From the NCBI GenBank assembly GCA_913031555.1, contig CAJWDO010000114.1, forward strand, positions 1 through 6,027: a DNA stretch of 6,027 nt. Reading direction: 5' to 3'. The notes below the pieces were generated by a model. The model made no database searches and was not told where the DNA came from. It saw only the letters and a program-made list of their open reading frames with translations. Both the position numbers and the translations under genes were made by a program. Origin of the DNA: an uncultured Alphaproteobacteria bacterium (GTDB lineage: Bacteria > Pseudomonadota > Alphaproteobacteria > Puniceispirillales > Puniceispirillaceae). Below are positions 1 through 5,750 of this stretch, one piece after another (positions within the stretch are counted from its first letter, which is position 1; every line of letters starts with the position of its first letter).

Positions 1-80
1 GAGAGACGCATCACGTTGATTGCGGCTACCACGTTGTCGGGATGAAGGCTGTCGACGCGCCGGATATCTCGGTCGTCTGA
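1..80 (+). CDS. fabI: Enoyl-[acyl-carrier-protein] reductase (NADH) FabI, C-terminal end only
   Basis: This is the 3' end of a gene cut by the window edge. Reading from base 3 gives 25 codons and a TGA at 78-80. The peptide runs ETHHVDCGYHVVGMKAVDAP and then DISVV. The V-D-x-G-Y block followed by G-M-K-A-V-D-A-P-D is what I recognise as the C-terminus of alphaproteobacterial FabI, the short-chain dehydrogenase-type reductase that carries out the last step of each fatty-acid elongation cycle in the cytoplasm. The catalytic Tyr/Lys and the NADH site lie outside the window and cannot be checked. Only one base separates its stop from the aroC ATG, so the two are almost certainly co-transcribed and probably translationally coupled. 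The identification rests on a short segment but the match is specific. Confidence 0.85.
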   Translation, partial: ETHHVDCGYHVVGMKAVDAPDISVV

Positions 81-81
81 T

Positions 82-1182
82 ATGGGCGACAACAGTTTCG
101 GAACCCTTTTTTCCTTCACGAGCTTTGGTGAAAGCCACGGCCCCAGCATTGGCTGCATTGTCGATGGCGTGCCGCCGCGCGTGCCACTGTCCGAAGACCT
201 GGTCCAGCCCTATCTTGACCGGCGCAAGCCGGGGCAAAGCCGCTTTGTCACGCAACGCCGCGAGGATGACCGGGTTGAAATCCTGTCCGGCGTTTTCGAG
301 GGCATGACGACCGGCACGCCAATAGCCATGCTGATCCGCAACAAGGACCAGCGATCCAAGGATTACAGCGACATCGCAAAGCAGTTTCGACCCGGCCATG
401 CCGACTTCACCTATCAGCAGAAATATGGCATTCGCGACTATCGCGGTGGTGGCCGGTCCTCGGCCCGTGAAACAGCAGTCCGGGTAGCCGCCGGCGCGGT
501 TGCCGACCAGGTTCTGAAGGCTGCGCTTGGCGCGTCCTACCGGATCCGTGGCGGTGTTGTGCAGATCGGCCCGCACCAGATCGACCGTGCGCGGCTTGAC
601 TGGGACAAGACAGCGAACAACCCGTTCTTCTGCCCCGATCCGGTGGCGGCCGGCGAATGGGAATCCTATCTTGATGAGGTGCGCAAGGCCGGCAGTTCCG
701 CCGGCGCGATTCTCGAAATTGTCGCCGACGGTATTCCGGCCGGGCTTGGCCAGCCCGTCTATGGCAAGCTGGACAGCGATCTTGCGGCGGCAATGATGAC
801 GATCAATGCGGTCAAGGGTGTCGAGATTGGCGGTGGATTCGCCCTGTCGGCGCTTGATGGGCGTGAGGCCGGTGACGAGATGCGCGCCGGCGACAACGGA
901 CCGGAATTCATCGGCAACAATAATGGTGGCGTGCTTGGCGGCATTTCCACCGGACAGCAGCTCGTCGTTCGCGTCGCGATCAAGCCGACAAGTTCGATCC
1001 TGACGCCGCGCCGGTCGGTGGATGTTGATGGCGCGGATATCGATATCGTCACCAAGGGGCGACATGACCCCTGTGTGGGGATTCGCGGCGTACCGGTGGC
1101 CGAGGCGATGATGGCGGTGACAATCCTTGATGCGCTGATGCGCCATCGCGCGCAATGTGGCCTGCTTGACGACGGGGCCTGA
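82..1182 (+). CDS. aroC: Chorismate synthase
   Basis: This 366-residue protein has the usual length for bacterial chorismate synthase, which converts 5-enolpyruvylshikimate-3-phosphate to chorismate using reduced FMN, the last common step to aromatic amino acids, folate and quinones. All three family signatures are visible: the N-terminal FGESHG block (His19) running into GCIVDGVPP, the GGGRSSARETA block at about 122-132, and the C-terminal GRHDPCVGIRGVP block at about 326-338. RPGHAD places the second conserved histidine at position 106. The N-terminus fits the family (S-F-G-T-L-F-S-F-T-S-F-G-E-S-H-G), so the ATG at 82 is the natural start. No good Shine-Dalgarno sequence precedes it; with the fabI stop one base upstream, translational coupling is the likely initiation route. 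It is intact with no odd residues at key positions. Its TGA is 3 bp from the end of the convergent tlyA gene. Confidence 0.98.
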   Translation: MGDNSFGTLFSFTSFGESHGPSIGCIVDGVPPRVPLSEDLVQPYLDRRKPGQSRFVTQRREDDRVEILSGVFEGMTTGTPIAMLIRNKDQRSKDYSDIAKQFRPGHADFTYQQKYGIRDYRGGGRSSARETAVRVAAGAVADQVLKAALGASYRIRGGVVQIGPHQIDRARLDWDKTANNPFFCPDPVAAGEWESYLDEVRKAGSSAGAILEIVADGIPAGLGQPVYGKLDSDLAAAMMTINAVKGVEIGGGFALSALDGREAGDEMRAGDNGPEFIGNNNGGVLGGISTGQQLVVRVAIKPTSSILTPRRSVDVDGADIDIVTKGRHDPCVGIRGVPVAEAMMAVTILDALMRHRAQCGLLDDGA

Positions 1183-1185
1183 TAT

Positions 1186-1938
1186 CTAGGTTTTACGACC
1201 TGCCAGCAGAAATTCCCGATTCCCGTCCTGACCATCGATTGGCGATGGCGTGGTGCCGATCATCTGCCAGCCCATATCGGCGGCAAGCCAGTTTTCAACC
1301 ATTGCCACCGCGTCCCTGGCCGCCTTTGCATCTCGCACCACACCGCCCTTGCCGATGGCGGCGCGGCCAACCTCGAATTGCGGCTTGATCAGTGCCAGCA
1401 AACCGGCCCCCGGCGCGGACACCCGCATCACCGCTGGCAGAACCTTGGCCAGCGAGATGAAGGACGCATCACAGACAATCAACTCCGGCGGTGTAGTGAA
1501 ATCATTAGCCGTCAACGAACGGGCATTGACGCCTTCGCGCGACTCGACTCGCGGATCATCGGCAAGTCTCGGATGGATCTGACCATGACCGACGTCAACC
1601 GCCACCACATGGGCGGCGCCGCGCGACAACAGCACCTCTGTAAAGCCGCCCGTACTGGCCCCGATATCGACACAGTGAAGGCCTGACGGATCGATCTGCG
1701 GAAAGGCATCCAGCCCGCCGATCAGCTTCAGCGCGGCGCGGCTGACCCATGCCATATCGGGGGCGCTGACAGTGACATCGGCGGCGGCGGCAAGGCGCCG
1801 TGCCGGACGCGTCATGACCACGCCGTCAACATACACCAACCCGCCAGCGATCATGCTGCGCGCACGCTCACGCGATGCCGCCAGACCCCGGCGCACCAGC
1901 AACAGGTCGGCACGGACAGGCGTGGCATCCTTCTTCAT
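1186..1938 (-). CDS. tlyA: TlyA-family rRNA (cytidine-2'-O)-methyltransferase, S4 + FtsJ-like domains
   Basis: This 250-residue protein, often annotated as hemolysin TlyA, is better described as a SAM-dependent 2'-O-methyltransferase of ribosomal RNA. An S4 RNA-binding domain covers about residues 8-58 (RADLLLVRRGLAASRERA, then an AGGLVYVDG turn). The Rossmann methyltransferase domain follows, with the SAM loop DIGASTGGFT at 91-100. Candidates for the K-D-K-E tetrad of FtsJ-type enzymes are Lys71 (SRAALKL), Asp157 (CDASFISL), Lys185 (LIKPQFEVG) and Glu242 (REFLL). The ATG at 1938 was chosen because it begins directly before the S4 domain and 4 bases after the dxs stop. The frame is open further upstream to 2187, but that stretch lies inside dxs and has no family character. 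A GGGAG at the end of dxs lies about 14 bases from the ATG, a long spacing that suggests coupling to dxs. Mycobacterial TlyA has a C-terminal tail of about 25 residues that is absent here. Whether it targets 23S rRNA alone or also 16S cannot be read from the sequence. Confidence 0.93.
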   Translation of the reverse strand: MKKDATPVRADLLLVRRGLAASRERARSMIAGGLVYVDGVVMTRPARRLAAAADVTVSAPDMAWVSRAALKLIGGLDAFPQIDPSGLHCVDIGASTGGFTEVLLSRGAAHVVAVDVGHGQIHPRLADDPRVESREGVNARSLTANDFTTPPELIVCDASFISLAKVLPAVMRVSAPGAGLLALIKPQFEVGRAAIGKGGVVRDAKAARDAVAMVENWLAADMGWQMIGTTPSPIDGQDGNREFLLAGRKT

Positions 1939-1942
1939 GAAA

Positions 1943-3901
1943 TCAGGATGAGCTCCCGCAACCGGATTTTTTAGTTCCGGTTCTGGCGGCTGCCCTGGTC
2001 CTGGATTTGGCATCCACAATTCCCGGCATGGCGCGAAGCCTTGCGGCGATGCCGTCGGCGTCAATCCCGGCAAAGGCGATCTGGCCAGCCTGGCTGTCAT
2101 GGTCGAGCATCCGGTCGGGAAGCGACATGCACCGCACAACAAGACCGCGATCGAGATGCCCGGCATTGGCAAGATATTGCATGACATGCGCCGAAAAACC
2201 GCCGGGACTGTTCTCCTCGACGATCAACAGCCTGTCATGCGATGTCGCCAACCGGTCGATCATTTCAGTGTCGAGAGGTTTGGCAAAGCGGGCATCGGCA
2301 ACTGTGAAACCACCATGCTCCACCGCAAGTTCATCCGCCGCGGCAAGACAATCGGCAAGCCGTGTTCCGAGTGACAGCAAGGCGGTGCCCTCACCTTCAC
2401 GAATGATCCGGCCGCGCCCGATGGGCAGAACCTCGCCGACCTCCGGCATATCGACCCCGACACCCTCGCCCCGCGGATAGCGCACAGCGCTCGGTCCGTC
2501 ATCATGAGCGGCGGCGGTGGCGATCATATGCAGGAGTTCGGCCTCGTCAGACGGGCACATGATAACAAAGTTGGGAAGGCAGGACAGATAGGCGACATCA
2601 TAGACACCGGCATGCGTAGCGCCGTCATTGCCGACCACCCCGGCCCGGTCAATGGCAAAGCGAACTGGCAGATTCTGGATCGCCACATCATGCACAATCT
2701 GGTCATAGCCGCGCTGCAGGAAGGTGGAATACAGAGCGCAGAAAGGCCGCATCCCCTCGGTCGCCAGTCCGGCGGCAAAGGTCACGGCATGCTGTTCGGC
2801 AATCCCGACATCGAACACCCGGTTCGGGAAGCGGGTCTTGATCTTGTCCAGCCCGGTGCCGGACGGCATCGCCGCCGTAATCGCCACAATCCTGTCATCG
2901 GCCTCGGCAGCAGCCGAAAGCCCCTGCGCAAACACCGAAGTGTAGCTTGGCGCGTTGCCAACTGATTTCTGCTGCGTGCCGGTGATCACATCGAATTTAG
3001 GTACAGCATGATATTTTTCCGCGGACGGGCCGGCAAATGGATGACCCTTTCCCTTTTCGGTGACGACATGGACCAGAACCGGCCCACGCGCATGCCCGTC
3101 CCGGATGTTCTTGAGTACCGGCAGAAGATGCGACATGTCATGACCATCGATCGGCCCGATATGAAGAAAACCAAGCTGGCTGAAAACCGAATTGCCGCTG
3201 ATCAGGTCACGCGCCGCCTCGCGGGCGCGCCGCGCCGTGCGCTCGATCTCAGCCGGAAACCGGCTAGCCACCTCGCGCATCAGATCGCGGATCGAATGGA
3301 ACGGCTCGGAGGTGATGAGACGCGACAGATAGCTGCTCATCGCGCCGACGGGCTGGGCAATCGACATGTCATTGTCATTCAGAATGACAATCAGCCGCGA
3401 ATCCGAAGCCCCCGCATTGTTCATCCCCTCAAAAGCCATGCCAGCGCTCATCGAACCATCGCCAATTACCGAAATGACATTGCGCCTGTGCCCCTGCAGG
3501 TCACTTCCCACAGCCATGCCGAGACCGGCGGAAATCGACGTCGATGAATGGCCGGCTCCAAATGGGTCGAAATCCGACTCGCTCCGCTTGGTAAAGCCCG
3601 ACAGCCCGCCCTTCTGGCGCAGCGTTTCTATGCGGTCACGACGCCCGGTCAGGATCTTGTGTGGATAGGCCTGGTGACCCACATCCCAGACCAGCCTGTC
3701 ATCTGGGGTCTGAAAGACGTAATGCAGGGCGACCGTCAGTTCCACAACACCAAGCCCAGCACCAAGATGACCACCGGTCTTCGACACAGCGTTGATGGTC
3801 GCCGTCCGCAACTCGGCGGCGAGACGCTGCAGGTCGCCCTCGGGGAGACGCCGCAGATCATCAACGGTGGCGACACTGTCAAGCAGGGGGGTTGCTGTCA
3901 T
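1943..3901 (-). CDS. dxs: 1-deoxy-D-xylulose-5-phosphate synthase
   Basis: DXS condenses pyruvate with glyceraldehyde-3-phosphate in a thiamine diphosphate-dependent reaction, the entry step of the MEP isoprenoid pathway that also feeds thiamine and pyridoxal synthesis. The 652-residue product is slightly longer than the usual 620-640. Visible landmarks are TGGHLGAGLGVVELT with His45, WDVGHQAYPHKILTGRR, the thiamine diphosphate/Mg motif GDGSMSAGMAFEGMNNAG from 147, HIGPIDGHD at about 247-255, the catalytic glutamate in DVGIAEQHAVTFAAGLA (Glu369), DRAGVVGNDGATHAG (Asp426, His430) and RYPRGEGVG at 474. All active-site positions I can place are retained. The start is supported by a GGAGGG Shine-Dalgarno sequence three bases before the ATG. 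The last 20-25 residues (Arg/Lys/Thr/Ala then Gly/Ser) look like a low-complexity tail beyond the conserved fold. The gene lies 64 bp after ispA and 4 bp before tlyA; the gap before it holds a hairpin and a candidate promoter. Confidence 0.98.
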   Translation of the reverse strand: MTATPLLDSVATVDDLRRLPEGDLQRLAAELRTATINAVSKTGGHLGAGLGVVELTVALHYVFQTPDDRLVWDVGHQAYPHKILTGRRDRIETLRQKGGLSGFTKRSESDFDPFGAGHSSTSISAGLGMAVGSDLQGHRRNVISVIGDGSMSAGMAFEGMNNAGASDSRLIVILNDNDMSIAQPVGAMSSYLSRLITSEPFHSIRDLMREVASRFPAEIERTARRAREAARDLISGNSVFSQLGFLHIGPIDGHDMSHLLPVLKNIRDGHARGPVLVHVVTEKGKGHPFAGPSAEKYHAVPKFDVITGTQQKSVGNAPSYTSVFAQGLSAAAEADDRIVAITAAMPSGTGLDKIKTRFPNRVFDVGIAEQHAVTFAAGLATEGMRPFCALYSTFLQRGYDQIVHDVAIQNLPVRFAIDRAGVVGNDGATHAGVYDVAYLSCLPNFVIMCPSDEAELLHMIATAAAHDDGPSAVRYPRGEGVGVDMPEVGEVLPIGRGRIIREGEGTALLSLGTRLADCLAAADELAVEHGGFTVADARFAKPLDTEMIDRLATSHDRLLIVEENSPGGFSAHVMQYLANAGHLDRGLVVRCMSLPDRMLDHDSQAGQIAFAGIDADGIAARLRAMPGIVDAKSRTRAAARTGTKKSGCGSSS

Positions 3902-3904
3902 TCG

Positions 3905-3928
3905 CCCTCCGGTCCGGCAAATCGGACC
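3905..3928 (-). promoter_or_regulatory. Hairpin abutting the dxs ribosome binding site
   Basis: Read on the minus strand, a perfect 6-bp inverted repeat GGTCCG / CGGACC with the 6-base loop ATTTGC occupies 3928-3911. It is followed with no gap by the dxs Shine-Dalgarno sequence GGAGGG (3910-3905), three bases before the ATG. No run of T follows, so it is not a standard intrinsic terminator. In the leader RNA it would end exactly where the 30S subunit must bind, so it could protect the transcript or modulate dxs initiation; that role is inferred. The Shine-Dalgarno sequence itself is clear and fixes the dxs start. Confidence 0.5.
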
Positions 3929-3952
3929 ATCCTCTCTAATTCATCTTTTCTG

Positions 3953-3982
3953 GATATAAGACCTATCATGACCGCCGTTCAA
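3953..3982 (-). promoter_or_regulatory. Candidate sigma70-type promoter for dxs (overlaps the end of ispA)
   Basis: On the minus strand TTGAAC (3982-3977) is followed after 18 bases by TATATC (3958-3953), or after 17 bases by TTATAT (3959-3954). Each of TTGAAC and TATATC matches the consensus at 4 of 6 positions. The -35 lies in the last codons of ispA and the -10 in the ispA-dxs gap. Transcription would begin near 3946, giving a leader of roughly 45 bases that includes the hairpin in front of dxs. The A+T-rich stretch stands out from the surrounding G+C-rich coding sequence. It is a motif match only, and alphaproteobacterial promoters often differ from the E. coli consensus. Confidence 0.35.
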
Positions 3983-4856
3983 TAGCGAATCGCGCAATGG
4001 CCCGCAGGTCATCTGCCGCCGCACCCCAGGGGGCAAGCGCGGTCTCTGCGGCGGCGATCAACTCCACCGCTGTCTGCCGGGCCGCATCCAACCCCATCAG
4101 CACGACAAAGCTTCCCTTGCCGCGTTCGGCATCCTGTCCGGCGGGCTTGCCGAGCGCCGCGGCATCGCCGTCATAATCCAGCAGATCGTCGGCAATCTGA
4201 AAGGCAAGTCCGAGATCGCGCGAATAATCGGCAAGCGCGGCTTCAAGACTGGCTGACGCGCCGCCATGAACGCCTCCGGCAACGGCAGCAAACTGGATCA
4301 GGGCGCCCGTCTTCATTGCCTGCATCTGCCGCACCTCATCCAGCGAGGGCGAACTGCTCTCCGCCTCGAGATCGAGCATCTGGCCACCGGCCATGCCGGT
4401 AATCCCTGCGGCGGTGGCCAACTCGCCCACCAGCCGCGCGCGGATGGCGGCGTCCTGGCTCACCCCGGGATCGGCGAGGATGCCGAACGCCAGCGTCTGC
4501 AACGCGTCACCGGCAAGGATCGCCGTCGCCTCGTCAAAAGCGATATGGCAAGCCGGAATGCCGCGCCGCGTATCGGAATCATCCATCGCCGGAAGATCGT
4601 CATGAACAAGTGAATAGGCGTGCAGGCATTCGACCGCGGCCGCGACATGTATCGCGCCATCCGGCACCTGACCACCACCGGCAAGACGCGCGGCCGCCAG
4701 AACAAGACAGGCGCGAAGCCGCTTGCCACCATTCATGGTGGCATACCGCATCGATTCTACCAGATGCTCGGCGGGCCCGGGAAGTGATTCGAACAGCGAA
4801 GCGAGGTGGTCTTCAACAGCCGCTGTATCCGCACGCACTGAAGCCGGCAGAATCAT
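3966..4856 (-). CDS. ispA: Farnesyl diphosphate synthase (short-chain polyprenyl synthase)
   Basis: The 296-residue protein has the length of bacterial IspA, which adds isopentenyl diphosphate to dimethylallyl and geranyl diphosphate to give farnesyl diphosphate, the precursor of ubiquinone side chains and undecaprenyl phosphate. Visible motifs are NGGKRLR at 42-48, the first Asp-rich motif DDLPAMDD at 86-93, KTG at 182-184, and the second Asp-rich motif DDLLD at 223-227 followed by GKPAGQDAERGK. The first motif has the two-residue insertion (DD-x4-D) and a Tyr five residues before it, the arrangement in bacterial farnesyl synthases such as E. coli IspA. The ATG at 4856 was chosen: it starts four bases after the xseB stop and gives the family length. 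An upstream in-frame ATG at 4931 would add 25 atypical residues overlapping xseB. The Shine-Dalgarno sequence is weak, so coupling to xseB is likely. Product length (C15 rather than C10 or C20) is inferred. Confidence 0.95.
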   Translation of the reverse strand: MILPASVRADTAAVEDHLASLFESLPGPAEHLVESMRYATMNGGKRLRACLVLAAARLAGGGQVPDGAIHVAAAVECLHAYSLVHDDLPAMDDSDTRRGIPACHIAFDEATAILAGDALQTLAFGILADPGVSQDAAIRARLVGELATAAGITGMAGGQMLDLEAESSSPSLDEVRQMQAMKTGALIQFAAVAGGVHGGASASLEAALADYSRDLGLAFQIADDLLDYDGDAAALGKPAGQDAERGKGSFVVLMGLDAARQTAVELIAAAETALAPWGAAADDLRAIARFAIERRS

Positions 4857-4860
4857 CGGT

Positions 4861-5127
4861 TTACCCGTCAACGGAAAATGGCGCCGATTCACCTGGTGGG
4901 CTGCCATCCGTCGGAAGGCGGATCTGCTCAACCTTCATCCGTGCCTCTTCAAGACGCGCCTGACAATGCGCTTTCAACGCAGTGCCACGTTCAAAGGCCG
5001 TGATGGCATCATCAAGCGAGACATCACCACGTTCAAGCGAGGTCACGATGCCTTCAAGTTCACGAAGCGCATCTTCAAAGCTGATTTCGGCAAGATTGGC
5101 CGGTGCCTGGCCCTGCGTATCATTCAT
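4861..5127 (-). CDS. xseB: Exodeoxyribonuclease VII small subunit
   Basis: This 88-residue protein matches the XseB family (usually about 70-90 residues). Its core runs from SFEDALRELEGIVTSLERGD (16-35) through VSLDDAITAFERGTALK to about residue 69 (ARLEEARMKVEQI). The family is helical and binds the XseA large subunit in the bidirectional single-strand DNA exonuclease used in repair; XseB itself carries no catalytic site. Residues 1-15 and the Pro/Gly/Ser-rich tail after 70 are probably disordered. The start is firm: GGGAG sits six bases (all T) before the ATG at 5127. xseA is not in this window. It lies 59 bp after the XRE gene and 4 bp before ispA, so it may lead the xseB-ispA-dxs-tlyA unit. 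The pairing with ispA and dxs is a gene order seen in many Proteobacteria, with no known biochemical link. Confidence 0.93.
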   Translation of the reverse strand: MNDTQGQAPANLAEISFEDALRELEGIVTSLERGDVSLDDAITAFERGTALKAHCQARLEEARMKVEQIRLPTDGSPPGESAPFSVDG

Positions 5128-5186
5128 AAAAAACTCCCACCAAAATTCGGCAATTGACCTGTCCCAACCACCACTGTCGCAGATAT

Positions 5187-5603
5187 CTACCCTTCCGTCA
5201 GGGTCGTCGCAATGGTCTTCACCATCTCGGTAACCCGCTTTCGCGCGGGGGCCGATTCGATATTATAGTAAGCCCTGACCAGCTCAAGCGTTTCCCGGCG
5301 TGCCATGGGGTCCAGCACAACGCTGGCGTCGGCACTGCCCACGAAATTGCCAACGCCAACCTTGCCGCCTGCAACCCGCCGCGGCGAGCTCTGCATGGTC
5401 GTGTCCGACATGTCGTCGAAAAAATAATTTATCGGCACATCCAGAATCTGGCTCATATCCCACAGACGCGAGGCGCTTATCCGGTTCGCCGCACGTTCAT
5501 ATTTCTGCACCTGCTGGAATGTGATGTTCAGTTCGGTGCCAAGCTGTTCCTGGCTCAGGCCAAGCAATGTACGCCGGAGGCGAAGTCGTTGGCCAACATG
5601 CAT
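5187..5603 (-). CDS. XRE-family helix-turn-helix transcriptional regulator (start uncertain)
   Basis: From the only in-frame ATG this gives 138 residues. An XRE/Cro-C1 helix-turn-helix spans about residues 5-60 (LRLRRTLLGLSQEQLGTELN, then ITFQQVQKYERAANRISASR and LDVPINYFFDDM). After a variable linker, a short conserved C-terminal helix follows (ETLELVRAYYNI at about 104-115). This is the architecture of a cytoplasmic regulator common in Alphaproteobacteria; the target genes are unknown and it may control its own transcription. The start is doubtful. Family members usually have an x-x-[VI]-D-[IV]-H-V-G lead-in, and here NNNAVD is encoded in frame directly before the ATG, which also lacks a Shine-Dalgarno sequence. 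Upstream, no ATG, GTG or TTG occurs in frame before the stop at 5741-5739. Either a CTG at 5696 preceded by GGAGG, or an ATG at 5665 that is one base out of frame, may be the true start. It lies 59 bp before xseB on the same strand. Confidence 0.87.
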   Translation of the reverse strand: MHVGQRLRLRRTLLGLSQEQLGTELNITFQQVQKYERAANRISASRLWDMSQILDVPINYFFDDMSDTTMQSSPRRVAGGKVGVGNFVGSADASVVLDPMARRETLELVRAYYNIESAPARKRVTEMVKTIATTLTEG

Positions 5604-5679
5604 GTCGACAGCATTGTTGTTGGTGATCTGAAAATGTCGTTCAGGTTTCTTTTTAGCACCACCATGCTTTCCTTTCTGT

Positions 5680-5715
5680 CCACTGACTAGTGGCAGGTTC
5701 CTCCAAATCCTGCCA
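5680..5715 (-). repeat. Two overlapping inverted repeats upstream of the XRE gene
   Basis: A perfect 7-bp inverted repeat TGGCAGG / CCTGCCA has its arms at 5691-5697 and 5709-5715 with an 11-base loop. A second one, CCACT / AGTGG with loop GACT, occupies 5680-5693 and shares three bases with the first, so only one RNA hairpin could form at a time. On the minus strand the loop of the first holds GGAGG (5704-5700), a strong Shine-Dalgarno sequence. No T run follows either stem, so neither is a standard terminator. They could be an operator for the XRE protein, a transcript end for pip, or a translational switch; which one is not decidable here. Confidence 0.5.
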
Positions 5716-5750
5716 GCGATTCTGAAAGCATATCCTGTTTAACGGCTTTC

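Noticed and set aside
1036..1047. Perfect 12-base palindrome GATATCGATATC.
   Set aside because: It lies inside aroC and simply encodes Asp-Ile-Asp-Ile in a family position; nothing suggests a regulatory role.
1939..2187. In-frame N-terminal extension of tlyA by 83 residues.
   Set aside because: It lies entirely within the dxs 3' end, has no family-like sequence, and the S4 domain starts just after the ATG at 1938.
3008..3547. A 179-codon open frame on the plus strand opposite dxs, and similar long open frames opposite aroC, ispA and the XRE gene.
   Set aside because: High G+C content leaves antisense frames open. Their products are rich in Arg, Ser and Pro with no recognisable domain, and they lie opposite confidently identified genes.
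4857..4931. In-frame N-terminal extension of ispA by 25 residues, with ATGs at 4931 and 4907.
   Set aside because: It would overlap xseB by about 70 bases and adds residues atypical of the family; the ATG at 4856 gives normal length and a 4-bp gap after xseB.
5128..5186. Promoter or terminator in the 59-bp gap between the XRE gene and xseB.
   Set aside because: TTGGGA followed by an A+T stretch is a poor -10/-35 match, and no stem with a T run was found. The only clear signal is the xseB Shine-Dalgarno sequence.
5641..5666. Programmed -1 ribosomal frameshift at the A run as the way to express the XRE protein.
   Set aside because: The run is only five A's, and in the ATG-5665 frame the heptamer A AAA AGA lacks a good A-site re-pairing. 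A base-calling error or variant is more likely, though slippage is not excluded.
5725..5740. TATGCT on the minus strand as a -10 box for the XRE gene.
   Set aside because: The hexamer 17 bases upstream (TCTGAG) is not a credible -35, so the pairing is not supported.
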